Shown: piece after piece, positions 26,891-35,686 of the stretch | Position numbering within the stretch: the stretch's first letter is position 1 | Layout: every line of letters begins with the position of its first letter | Assembly (NCBI RefSeq): GCF_016702655.1 | Contig: NZ_JADJDO010000018.1 | Coordinates: 1-41,778 of the forward strand | DNA from: Ideonella sp. | GTDB lineage: Bacteria > Pseudomonadota > Gammaproteobacteria > Burkholderiales > Burkholderiaceae_C | Reading direction: 5' to 3' | Length of the DNA stretch: 41,778 bases | Position numbers and translations under genes: made by a program | Notes under the pieces: generated by a model | Databases searched by the model: none | What the model was told of the DNA's origin: nothing | What the model saw: the letters and a program-made list of their open reading frames with translations, nothing else

Positions 26891-28272
26891 TCAGAACGGA
26901 TAGTGCCGCGGCGTCGTCTGCACCGTGATCCAGCGCAGGTCGGTGAACTCGGCGACGCCCGCGCGCCCGCCGAAACGCCCCATGCCGCTGCCCTTGACGC
27001 CGCCGAAGGGCATCTGCGCCTCGTCATGCACGGTCGGGCCATTGACGTGGCAGATGCCCGACTCGATGCGCCGCGCGACGTTCAGCGCGCGGCCGATGTC
27101 GCGCCCGAAGACCGCCGCCGAGAGGCCGTACTCGTTGTCGTTGGCGCAGTCCACCGCGGCATCGACGCCGTCGACGCGCACGATGCACTTGACCGGGCCG
27201 AAGGTCTCCTCGCGGTAGATGCGCATCGCCGGCGTGACGTGGTCGAGCAGCGTCGCCGGCATCAGCGTCGAGTCGGCCTTGCCGCCGCAGACGAGCTTCG
27301 CGCCCTTGGCGAGCGCGTCGTCGATGAGCGCATTGCAGTGCTCGACCGTCCCCATGCCGACCACCGAGCCGAGCACCACAGGATCGGGCTTGCGCGGGTC
27401 GCCGAGCGGCAGGGCCGAGGCCTTCTTGGCGAAGCGGGCGACGAAGTCGTCGGCGATGCGCCGGTCGACGATCAGGCGCTCGGTCGACATGCAGATCTGC
27501 CCGCTGTTGGCAAAGCAGCCGAAGGCGGCGGCGTTGACCGCGTCGTCGAGGTCGGCGTCGTCGAGCACGACGAGCGGCGCCTTGCCGCCGAGCTCGAGCA
27601 CGACGGGCTTCAAATACTTGGCGCAGGTCAGCGCGATCAGCTTGCCCACGCGCGTCGAGCCGGTGAAGTTGACGCGCCGTACCGCCGGCTGCGCGACCAT
27701 CGCCTCGACCACCGCCGCCGCGTCGGCCGGCGCGTTGGTGATGTAGTTCACCACGCCGGGCGGGAAGCCGGCGTCCTGGAAGGCTTCGACGATCAGCTGG
27801 TGCGTGCGCGGGCAGTTCTCGCTGCCCTTGAAGACGACCGTGTTGCCGCAGGCGAGCGGCGTCGCGATCGCGCGCACGCCGAGGATCACCGGCGCGTTCC
27901 ACGGCGCGATGCCGAGCACCACGCCGGCCGGCTGGCGCATGCCCATCGCGAGCGACCCGGGCACGTCGGACGGAATCACCTCGCCTGAAATCTGCGTCGT
28001 CAGCGACGCCGCCTAGCCTCGATGAACTGCGGCGTCTTCGCCTCCAGCGCGTCGGCCGCCTTGAGCAGCAGCGCGCGGCGCGTGCCGGGGCCGCTGTCGC
28101 GCCAGGTCTTGAAGGCCTCCGCCGCGGACTCGACGGCGGCCACCGCGTCGGCCGCGCTCGCCGCCGGTGCTCGCGTCGCGACGCTGCCATCGAGCGGGTT
28201 GCGGCGCTCGAACGTGGCGCCCTTCTCGGCGCTGACGGCGAGGCCGTTGATGAGCATGGACAGGTCGGACAT
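26891..28272 (-). pseudogene. Vanillin/salicylaldehyde-type aldehyde dehydrogenase with an internal deletion
   Basis: NAD(P)-dependent oxidation of aromatic aldehydes to acids is the family role. The first 84 residues (MSDLSMLINGLAVSAEKGAT, FERRNPLDG, ALLLKAADALEAKTPQFIEA) and the last 370 (SLTTQISGEVIPSDVPGSLA, IAPWNAPVILGVRAIATPLA, VNFTGSTRVGKLIA, VVLELGGKAPLVVLDDADLD, FANSGQICMSTERLIVD, EETFGPVKCIVRV, MPFGGVKGSGMGRFGG) are well conserved, with catalytic Glu (LELGGK) and Cys (GQICMS). At about 28010 the two parts join out of frame, and about 25 residues usually there (around GATxxWxxFN) are missing. It is either a real inactivating deletion or an assembly collapse. SD AAGGAG before the ATG at 28272. 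Confidence 0.85.
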
Positions 28273-28410
28273 GGTTCTCTCCTTCGAAGCACCGGGGTTG
28301 GTGGCAGCGGCCTGCGCGGCCTTGCGGAACAAGAAGCTCGCGCGTTGCGCAAACGCAATCGTGAGCACGCGCCGCTGCGTAGCATGGGCTCGCGGTAGTT
28401 CAAGAGCAAC

Positions 28411-29130
28411 TTGCCACGCAAGCGGGACGGCGCGTCGGTGGCAGCGGCTGCCCAGGCGCAGACCGAACCCGACGGCAAGTGGCATGGCGCCATTTCCCTT
28501 GGTGGCGCCTTTGCCACTGGCAATACCGACACCCTGTCGGTGACGCTCGCCGCCGACGCGACCAAGGTGCGCCCGATCGACAGGGTCAGCCTGTCCGGCC
28601 TCGTCAACTACGGGAAGAGCACGATCAACGGCGTCGACACCACCACCGCCGATCAGGCCTGGATCAGGGGACGTTACGACTACAACCTCACCGAGGTCGT
28701 GTTCGTGTTCGGCGGCGCCGCGGCCCAGACCCACAAGGCGGCTGGTACGAGATCGCGCTACGACCTGAACGCCGGCGTGGGCTACAAGCTGATTCGCAAC
28801 CCAACCACTTCTTTCGATGTCTTTGCCGGGGTGGGCTACTCCGGCGTCGAGTTCACCGACGACAGTTCGGCCAACGGCGGCCAACTGGTGCTCGGTGAGG
28901 AGTCGTCGCACAAGATTGCCGAAAGCTCGACGTTCAATCAACGTTTCACCTACCGTCCCGGCCAGAGCGATCTCGGTGATCTCGCCACGTTCACCGCCGG
29001 GTGGGCAACAGCCATCACCGGCGCCTGGACGATCAATGTCGGCTTGGCTGCACAATGGGCCAGTGTCGTGCCCGCGGGCTCGAAGTCGACCGACGCGCTG
29101 CTCACGGTCGGCTTCGGATACAAGTTCTGA
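28411..29130 (+). CDS. DUF481 (YdiY-like) outer-membrane protein, start uncertain
   Basis: About 239 residues from a TTG; the true start with a full signal peptide probably lies a little upstream behind an indel, since AAAAQAQTEPDGKWHGAISL looks like a cleaved signal end followed by the mature N-terminus. The remainder is amphipathic beta strands typical of DUF481 barrels (LGGAFATGNTDTLSVTLAAD, VSLSGLVNYGKSTIN, YDLNAGVGYKLIRNPTTSFD, FAGVGYSGVEF, FNQRFTYRP) ending in LLTVGFGYKF with a C-terminal Phe, an outer-membrane assembly signal. Function is unknown, possibly salt- or stress-induced. The 253 nt after it (29131-29383) hold no clear gene, only a short minus-strand frame starting MRGPLTALLCGLAAAVA that resembles an isolated signal peptide. 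Confidence 0.85.
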   Translation: MPRKRDGASVAAAAQAQTEPDGKWHGAISLGGAFATGNTDTLSVTLAADATKVRPIDRVSLSGLVNYGKSTINGVDTTTADQAWIRGRYDYNLTEVVFVFGGAAAQTHKAAGTRSRYDLNAGVGYKLIRNPTTSFDVFAGVGYSGVEFTDDSSANGGQLVLGEESSHKIAESSTFNQRFTYRPGQSDLGDLATFTAGWATAITGAWTINVGLAAQWASVVPAGSKSTDALLTVGFGYKF

Positions 29131-29383
29131 ACCAGGCGGGGCAACTGCGCAGCCGTCACAGCTGCGCCCGCGGGTGGCGGCGCCTGAAGCGCGGGTTGCG
29201 CCCTCTCCCGGGGCTTGTCGTCGCCCCGGCGCAATGCGCGCGGAGGGGCCACGGCAGCAGCGAGGCCGCACAACAGCGCAGTAAGGGGTCCGCGCATGCC
29301 GGGAGCGGGTTCAAGCTCAACGAGTGCCCGCCATGGCCTGACCTGTGCCGCCTTCCGAGGCCAGATTCGCCGCGGCCCCGGCT

Positions 29384-29806
29384 TCAGCCCAGTCCGAGCG
29401 CCTTGAGCGCCAGCGCCAGGAAGGCGGCGCGCTGCGCGGCCGACAGCGGCGCCAGGATGTCGGCCTGCAAGGCTTCGACCACCGGTCGGCTGGCCTTCAG
29501 CAGCCGCTTGCCCTCGGTCGTCAGGTGAAGCTGGCGCGCGCGCCGATCGTGCGCGCTGACCGAACGCTGCAGCAGGGCCTTTTGCTCCAGGCGGTCGACC
29601 ACCCCGCCGATCGTGGCGCGGTCGAAGCTGATGGTCGCGGCCAGGCTTGCCTGGTCGATGCCGGGCTGCAACGCAATCGCATCGAGCGCGATGAATTGCA
29701 CCGCGGTCAGGTCGAAACCGGCGGCCTGCATGCGTTCCTGGAAGACCTGCGTGGCGTGCTGGTGCAGGCGCCGGATCAGGTGCCCGGCCATCTCGATCCT
29801 GTTCAT
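29384..29806 (-). CDS. MarR-family repressor, probably of the divergent monooxygenase (MobR-like)
   Basis: 140 residues from the ATG at 29806 (MNRIEMAGHLIRRLHQHATQ). The winged helix-turn-helix is at about 45-100: LTAVQFIALDAIALQPGIDQ, ASLAATISFDRATIGGVVDR, LEQKALLQRSVSAHDRRARQ, LHLTTEGKRLL, including the DxRxR wing. It is divergent from the FAD monooxygenase with 132 nt between. In Comamonas testosteroni the MarR-type MobR represses mobA (3-hydroxybenzoate 4-monooxygenase) and releases it when 3-hydroxybenzoate binds. The same layout here suggests the same logic. The assignment is by context, not by a diagnostic residue. Confidence 0.9.
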   Translation of the reverse strand: MNRIEMAGHLIRRLHQHATQVFQERMQAAGFDLTAVQFIALDAIALQPGIDQASLAATISFDRATIGGVVDRLEQKALLQRSVSAHDRRARQLHLTTEGKRLLKASRPVVEALQADILAPLSAAQRAAFLALALKALGLG

Positions 29807-29863
29807 CGTTGCCCTTGTGCCGCGACCGATCATGCCCCGCCGGCTGCGGCGCCGCCGGAGCGC

Positions 29864-29895
29864 TTGACCTAGTTAGTATGTATGCATATCATATG
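29864..29895 (+). promoter_or_regulatory. Promoter with overlapping palindrome for the monooxygenase gene
   Basis: TTGACC (29864-29869), 17 nt, then TATCAT (29887-29892): a good sigma70 promoter. The palindrome CATAT-C-ATATG (29885-29895) overlaps the -10 box, and TATGCATA (29881-29888) is next to it. This AT-rich cluster in a GC-rich region is a likely MarR operator. SD GAAGGAG (29925-29931) follows, 7 nt before the ATG. Confidence 0.65.
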
Positions 29896-29938
29896 TGAAC
29901 TTACCGCTGAACGGCATACTGCCTGAAGGAGAGCCTCC

Positions 29939-31926
29939 ATGCAATACCACCGCGACGGATTCAAGCCCGGCGATCCCGACGTCCACCCGGCGGCTCCCGG
30001 CCACCGCCGCGCAGGCGACCCGCTGCCCGCCACGGTCGACGTGCTGATCGCCGGCTCGGGGCCGGCGGGCTTGTGCCTGGCCGCGCAACTGGCCCGGGTG
30101 CCGCAGATCCGCACGCTGCTGGTCGAGCCCAAGCTCACGCCGATGGAGAAGGGCCAGGCCGACGGCATCAGCGTGCGCTCGATGGAGATGTTCCAGGCCT
30201 TCGGCTTTGCCGAGAAGGTCATGCGCGAGTCGGGCTGGATCAACGAGACCACTTTCTGGGCTCCCGGCGCGGATGCGCCCGAATCGTCGCAGGACCGCTC
30301 CCAAGATAACTCGCCCCCCTCGGCGGGCGGCGGCGGGCATTGCCGCCGCCTGGGGCGCACGTTGACTCGCGTCGCCCGTGTGCAGGACGTGCCCGACGGC
30401 ACCTCCGAAATGCCCCATGTGCTGATCAACCAGGCGCGGGTGCACGACATGTTCCTCGACATCATGCGCCACGCGCCTACCCGGCTGGAGCCCGACTACG
30501 GCCTGAAGGTTGCCGGATTGGTCGTCGACCCCGGCGCGGCCGAATACCCCGTCACCGTCACTTTGGAGCACACCGCGCCGGGCCGCGAGGGCCAGACCGC
30601 GACGGTGCGCGCCAACTACGTCATCGGCTGCGACGGCGCCCGCTCCAACGTACGCAGCGCGATCGGTGGGGCGCTGCACGGCGATGCGGCGCACCAGGCC
30701 TGGGGCGTGATGGACGTGCTGGCGGTCACTGACTTCCCCGACTGGCGCATGAAGTCCTTCGTGCGCTCGCAGAACGAGGGGGCATCCTGATGGTGCTGCC
30801 GCGCGAGGGCGGGCACCTGGTGCGCCTGTACGTCGAGCTCGACCTCCTCGGCGAGCACGAGCGCGCGGCCGACCGCGGCATGGGGCCCGAGGACATCATC
30901 GCCAAAGCGCGGCGCATCCTCAGCCCCTTCCAACTCGACGTGAAGGAGGTGGTCTGGTGGTCGATCTACGAGATCGGCCACCGCCTGACCGACAAGTTCG
31001 ACGACGTGCCCGAAGGCGAGGTGGCCACGCGCGCCGCGCGTGATGCTGGCCGGCGACGCCTGCCATACGCACAGCGCCAAGGCGGGGCAGGGCATGAACG
31101 TGTCGATGCAGGACACGTTCAACCTCGGCTGGAAGCTGGTGTCGGTGCTGACAGGCCGCGCCGATGCAGGCGCTGCTGCACAGCTACTCCAGCGAACGGC
31201 GCGCCGCGGCTAAGGGCCTGGTGGAGTTCGACCACCAGTGGGCCCGCGTCGTGGGCGGTCTGGCGGGGACGACGGAGTCGACGGCCTGCCCGCGTGGCGC
31301 GCGAGTTCGTCGCCAACCTGCCCTTCACCTGCGGCCTGACGATCCGCTACGAACCCGGCGCGCTGACCGGCGGGACCGCATACCAGCACCTGGCCAAGGG
31401 CTTCGATATCGGCAAGCGCCTGCACTCGGCGCCTGTCGTCCGTCTGGCCGACGCCAGGCCCATGCAGCTGGGTCATTGCATCGAGGCCGACGCGCGCTGG
31501 CGCCTGTTCGTCTTCGCTCCCGCCGATGACGCGGGCGGCGCGGGCGGCGCTGTCGCCGCGCTGTGTGAATGGCTCGAACACGACCCTGCCTCCCCGCTGC
31601 GCCGCCACACGGCTCCGGGCGAAGACGTGGATGCCGTGATCGACACCCGCGCGGTCTTCCAGCAGGATTTGCGCGCGCTCGATTTCGCCGCCATGCCCAC
31701 CCTGCTGCGCCCGCATGTGGGCCGCTACGGGCTGTGCGACTACGAGAAGATCTTCTGCGCCGACGTGAAGCGGGGCCACGACATCTTCGAGCTGCGCGGC
31801 ATAGCCCGGGACGCAGGCTGCATCTTGATCGTGCGCCCGGACCAGTACGTGGGCCATGTCCTGCCCCTGGCTGCGCGCGCCGAATTGGGGGCCTGCTTCG
31901 CCGCCATCTTGCGCGTGCGCGGCTGA
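29939..31926 (+). CDS. FAD-dependent aromatic monooxygenase, MobA/phenol 2-monooxygenase-like (frameshifts and an odd internal insertion)
   Basis: Hydroxylates a phenolic acid, probably 3-hydroxybenzoate to protocatechuate. The N-terminus has the FAD dinucleotide motif VDVLIAGSGPAGLCLAAQLA, VEPKLTPMEKGQADGISVRS, HVLINQARVHDMFLDIM and NYVIGCDGARSNVRSAIGG. After a break near 30785, GHLVRLYVELDLL and VWWSIYEIGHRLTDKF follow. The second FAD motif VMLAGDACHTHSAKAGQGMN (about 31040-31100) is in another frame. The C-terminal thioredoxin-like dimerisation domain includes LRPHVGRYGLCDYEKIF and GCILIVRPDQYVGHVLPL. Three to four indels. At about 30280-30375, where homologues run straight from the FxxPG region to RVQDV, extra in-frame codons encode SSQDRSQDNSPPSAGGGGHC and contain an 8-bp hairpin. 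Confidence 0.87.
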
Positions 31927-31998
31927 CCCGCCTGCACAGAGGCGATACTGAGCCGTCCGGTGCGTGAACCTCCGCCCGGCAGCAAAGGAGCGATCGAA

Positions 31999-32730
31999 AT
32001 GCAAAGAAGACTGTTCGTACTGACAGCGTGCGGGCTTGCCGGCCCCGCGATGGCGCAGATGCCCAAGCTCGACGACATCATGAAGGGTGCTGGTGCGTTG
32101 CCCAAGACCGCCGGCTCCGCGGGTACGTCGGACATCAAGACCGACACCGCGGGCATCAAGGAGGCGCTGGCCGTGGGCACCGAACGCGCGGTCAAGAGCC
32201 TCGGGCGCGAGAATGGCTACTTCGGCAACGCGGCGGTCAAGATCCTGATGCCGTCCTCGCTGCAGAAGGTGGCCGAGGTGGCCAAGATGGCCGGCTACCA
32301 GAAGCAGGTCGACGAGTTCATCCTCAGCATGAATCGCGCCGCGGAGGCCGCGGTGCCGCTCGCGGCCAAGTACTTCGGCGACGCGATCCGCGACATGTCG
32401 CTCGACGACGTGCGCGGTATCCTCACCGGCGGCGACACCGCGGCCACCGAGTTCTTTCGCCGCAAGACGAGCGACAAGCTCACCACCGCCTTCAAGCCGG
32501 TCGTGTCCGAGAAGGTGAACCAGGTCGGCGCGACCAAGGCCTACAAGGACATGATGGGCCGCTACGAAAAGGTGCCGCTGATGGGCGGGCAGTCGCTCGA
32601 CCTCGACGACTACGTGACCCGGAAGTCGCTCGACGGCCTGTTCTTCATGGTCGGCCAGGAGGAGAAGAAGATCCGCACCAACCCGGCCGCACGCACGACC
32701 GATCTGCTCAAGCAGGTGTTCGGCAAGTAG
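31999..32730 (+). CDS. DUF4197 family exported protein
   Basis: Intact, 243 residues. Signal peptide MQRRLFVLTACGLAGPAMAQ with an AMA-Q cleavage site. The mature part is helical: GIKEALAVGTERAVKSLGRE, NGYFGNAAVKILMPSSLQKV, YFGDAIRDMSLDDVRGILTG, DTAATEFFRRKTSDKLTTAF, VTRKSLDGLFFMVGQEEKKI and RTNPAARTTDLLKQVFGK, the conserved DUF4197 blocks. The ATG at 31999 is chosen for the signal peptide and the AAAGGAG upstream. No biochemical role is established. It is convergent with gph, with 4 nt between stops. Confidence 0.95.
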   Translation: MQRRLFVLTACGLAGPAMAQMPKLDDIMKGAGALPKTAGSAGTSDIKTDTAGIKEALAVGTERAVKSLGRENGYFGNAAVKILMPSSLQKVAEVAKMAGYQKQVDEFILSMNRAAEAAVPLAAKYFGDAIRDMSLDDVRGILTGGDTAATEFFRRKTSDKLTTAFKPVVSEKVNQVGATKAYKDMMGRYEKVPLMGGQSLDLDDYVTRKSLDGLFFMVGQEEKKIRTNPAARTTDLLKQVFGK

Positions 32731-32734
32731 CCGC

Positions 32735-33391
32735 TCAGAGCCGGATCGCGTCGAGGCGGTCCACGACCGCGTCGGCGTCGATACCGGCCACCGGCAGGCC
32801 GTGGTTGTAGCCGTAGCTCACGAGGATGACCGGGCAGCCCGCCGCGCGCGCCGCCTGCGCATCGTTGCTCGAGTCGCCGATCACGAGCGTCTGCGCGGGC
32901 GCAGTTGCGAGCGCCGCGCAAGTCCTGAGCAGCGGCAGCGGATCGGGCTTGCGGCGCTCGAAGGCGTCGCCGCCGAAGACATGGCCGAAGTAGCCGGCGA
33001 GCGCCTTGTGGCGCAGCAGGTCGTGCGCAAAGGCGGTCGGCTTGTTGGTCAGGCAGGCGAGCGCCAGGCCGCGCTCCGCGAGGCGCTGCAGGCCCGGGGC
33101 GACGCCCGGATAGACCGTCGCATGCGTGCCGTTGACGGCCCGGTAGTGATGCTGGTAGCGCGCCATCGCCGCGTCGTAGAGGCCGGGCTCGCCGCGCACC
33201 TCGGCGAGCGCGCTGCGCACCAGGTGCTCCGAGCCCTTGCCGACCGTGCGGCGGACGAAGTCGAGATCGACCGCCGGCAGCCCGAACTCGGCCAGCATCG
33301 CCCCGAGCGCCGCGACGAAGTCGCCCGCGGTGTCGACCATCGTCCCGTCGAGGTCGACGACGGCTGCCTTCAGCGGGGCCGCCGGCGTCAT
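32735..33391 (-). CDS. gph: Phosphoglycolate phosphatase (HAD family)
   Basis: Intact, 218 residues. HAD motif I VVDLDGTMVDT near the N-terminus carries the nucleophile Asp; motif II is LACLTNKPTAF; motif III is KPDPLPLL; motif IV is VIGDSSNDAQAARAAGC. It removes 2-phosphoglycolate formed in DNA repair or photorespiration-like reactions. In Burkholderiales gph usually lies between rpe and trpE; here both are displaced. ATGA at the start overlaps the stop of the isomerase-like gene upstream, so that gene is now fused into the same transcription unit. Confidence 0.95.
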   Translation of the reverse strand: MTPAAPLKAAVVDLDGTMVDTAGDFVAALGAMLAEFGLPAVDLDFVRRTVGKGSEHLVRSALAEVRGEPGLYDAAMARYQHHYRAVNGTHATVYPGVAPGLQRLAERGLALACLTNKPTAFAHDLLRHKALAGYFGHVFGGDAFERRKPDPLPLLRTCAALATAPAQTLVIGDSSNDAQAARAAGCPVILVSYGYNHGLPVAGIDADAVVDRLDAIRL

Positions 33392-34006
33392 CGGGCGGCC
33401 AGCGCTTCGCGCACGAAGGCGAGCCGGTCCTGACCGAAGAACATCTGCTCGCCGACGAAGAAGGTCGGCGCGCCGAAGACGCCGCGCGCCACGGCCTCTT
33501 CGGTGTTGGCGATGAGCCGGGCCTTTACCTCGGGGTCGGCGGCGAGCGCGGCAACGCGTTCGGGGTCGAAGCCGCCCTCGCGCAGCACCTCGGCCAGCGT
33601 GGAAGCGTCGCCGAGGTTGCGCGGCGCGCGCCACATCGCGCCGAACATGAGTTCGAGATAGCGCCCGAACGACGCCGGCTCGCGCATCTGCATGCCGACC
33701 GCGCCGCGCATCAGCGCCAGCGTGTTGACCGGGAAGTGCGGGTTGAACACCAGCGGCACGCCGTAGTGGTGCGCCCAGCGCTGCAGGTCGCCGAGCATCC
33801 AGCGCCCCTTGGCCCGGCACGGTGACCGGGCTCGCGTTGCCGGTCGCCTTGAACACACCGCCGAGCAGCATCGGCCGCCAGGCGATGCTCGCGCCGCAGG
33901 CATCGGCGAGCGCCGGCAACTGCGTGTAGGCGAGATAGGTCGTCGGGCTGCCGACGTCGAAGAAGAACTCCACGGTCTTGCCGGTACTGCCGGTACTGTT
34001 GCTCAT
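33388..34006 (-). CDS. 2-hydroxychromene-2-carboxylate isomerase-like (DsbA/kappa-GST fold), one frameshift
   Basis: About 205 residues. N-terminus KTVEFFFDVGSPTTYLAYTQ, then LPALADACGASIAWRPMLLG and GVFKATGNASP; after a break near 33820, GDLQRWAHHYGVPLVFNPHF, PVNTLALMRGAVG and GVFGAPTFFVGEQMFFGQDR. The FDxxSPTxYL start and GVFGAPTFFV near the C-terminus are diagnostic for the HCCA isomerase/FrnE group. In naphthalene degradation the enzyme is NahD, but many homologues act in other pathways. It overlaps gph by ATGA and follows the SDR gene by 13 nt. Confidence 0.88.
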
Positions 34007-34019
34007 TGCGTCGGTCTCC

Positions 34020-34748
34020 TCACCAGGTTTCGCTCCAGGGCCTCAGGTCGAACTCGTGCGTCCACGCGCTGCGCGGCTGGCGATGCAGTTGCCAGTAGGC
34101 CTCGGCGATCGCGTCCGGATCGAGGATGCCTTCGCTCGCCTTCGACGCATAGCGCTCGGGGAAGTTCTCGGCGATGAAGGCGGTGTCGATCGCGCCGTCG
34201 ATGATGCTGTGCGCGACGTGGATGCCCTTCGGCCCGAGCTCGCGCGCCATGCTCTGCGCGAGCGCGCGCAACGCATGCTTGGCGCCCGCGAAGGCGCAAT
34301 AACCCGCGCCGCCGCGCAGGCTCGCCGTCGCGCCGGTGAAGATGATCGTGCCACGGCCGCGCGGCAGCATCGCCTTGGCCGCTTCCCGGCCGACCAGGAA
34401 GCCCGCCAACGCGGCCATCTCCCAGACTTTGCGGTAGACACGCTCGGTGGTCTCGGTGACCGCGAAGCGCACGTTGGCGCCGATGTTGAAAACCGCGACC
34501 TCGATCGGCGCGACTTCGCGTTCGATGCGCTCAATGAGCGCGACGACCTCGTCTTCCTTGCGCGCGTCCGACGCGAAGCCTACCGCCTGCCCGCCGTCGG
34601 CGCGGATGCGCTCGACGAGCGGCGCGAGCTTGTCGGCGCTGCGCCGCGTGACGCAGGCGATGAAGCCCTCGCGCGCGAAGCGGCGCGCAATCGCGCCCCC
34701 GGTGGCATCGCCGGCGCCAACGACGAGCGCGGCCTTGGCCTCATGCAT
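34020..34748 (-). CDS. Short-chain dehydrogenase/reductase-like protein with Phe at the catalytic Tyr position
   Basis: Intact, 242 residues. The nucleotide-binding region is ALVVGAGDATGGAIARRFAR, an altered Gly-rich motif, followed by FASDARKEDEVVALIERIE, VAVFNIGANVRFAVTETTER and TIIFTGATASLRGGAGYCAF. The catalytic segment reads FAGAKHALRALAQSMARELG: the usual YxxxK is FxxxK, so classic proton transfer by Tyr is absent. Such proteins form a recognisable SDR subgroup whose reaction is unclear. The ATG at 34748 overlaps the acyl-CoA dehydrogenase-like stop by 8 nt (ATGCATGA). Confidence 0.9.
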   Translation of the reverse strand: MHEAKAALVVGAGDATGGAIARRFAREGFIACVTRRSADKLAPLVERIRADGGQAVGFASDARKEDEVVALIERIEREVAPIEVAVFNIGANVRFAVTETTERVYRKVWEMAALAGFLVGREAAKAMLPRGRGTIIFTGATASLRGGAGYCAFAGAKHALRALAQSMARELGPKGIHVAHSIIDGAIDTAFIAENFPERYASKASEGILDPDAIAEAYWQLHRQPRSAWTHEFDLRPWSETW

Positions 34749-35686
34749 GGCACTCTCCTCCTGCGGCGGCGAGCTGCCCCCAGGCGCGCACAGCCCGCGC
34801 CTCGCGCGCCGAGGCGGCAACGGCGAACAGCGCTGCGTCGCGCTGCCAGCGCTGCGCGGCCTCGTCGCCGGACGCGGCCCAGAGCGCGTCGGCCTCGGCA
34901 TACAGCGCATGCGCCCAGCGCAGCGCTCCGGCGAGCAGCACATGATTCGCCGGCGCGCCCGCGGCGCCTTGCGCAACGTCGGCCAGCGCCTGCAGCGCAG
35001 CGACGATGCGCTCGCGAAAGCCAGCCGGCCAGCCGCGCGCACGCGCCTCGCGCAGCAGATAGGCGAGCACCGCGGCGGTGACCAGCGTGTCTTCGAGCGT
35101 GCGAAACGGCTTGACGTAGCCGTCGTAGCCGTCGCCCGGCAACAGCGCGTCAGCGCCCAGGCGCACGTTGGCCAGCGTCACGCGCGCGTGCGGCACCTCG
35201 GGCACGAAGCGCGTCGGCGGCATCGCGGTCAGCGCGAGGCCCGGCGTGCCCGAAGGGACGCGCGACGCGCAACTGCGGCCGGTCGCCCGGGCCTGCGATG
35301 CGGCCGGCGACGAGCAGCAGCGTGCTCCCGGGGCCGAGCGTCGTCCAGCGCTTGGCGCCGTCGATCGCAATGTCGCCCTCGGCCAGGCGCGTGATCGTGG
35401 TCGTGATGTCGCGCGGCCGATTGCCGGCTTCCTCGGTGACGCACAGGGCCGCAATCGCTTCATCGCCGATCAGGCCGGGCACGAGCGCGCGCAGCGCCGC
35501 CTGATAGCCCGAGGCAAAGGCCCAGCCGACGCGGTCGGCGCAGCAGCCGCCGGCAAGGGCGCGATCGAACGGCGCCGCATGCGCGGCGGCGACGGCGCGC
35601 CACTGCGGCAGCCATTGCGCGACCGTCTCGACCGTCGGCACCGCGGCGGGTGCGCGGCCCAGGCAAACCGCCAGCGCCGGGTTCAC
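34741..35686 (-). CDS. Acyl-CoA dehydrogenase-like protein (short, one frameshift)
   Basis: About 315 residues, shorter than the usual 380. The N-terminal part includes GYQAALRALVPGLIGDEAIA, ALCVTEEAGNRPRDITTTIT and GDIAIDGAKRWTTLGPGSTL, matching the FAD-binding TEExxGSD and GxKxWxT region of acyl-CoA dehydrogenases. After a break near 35265, PGLALTAMPPTRFVPEVPHA, RVTLANVRLGADALLPGDGY and the helical C-terminus follow. I see no clear catalytic Glu at the usual place, so activity is open. The GTG start at 35686 overlaps the stop of the dehalogenase remnant (GTGA), and the gene overlaps the SDR, so all are coupled. Confidence 0.82.
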
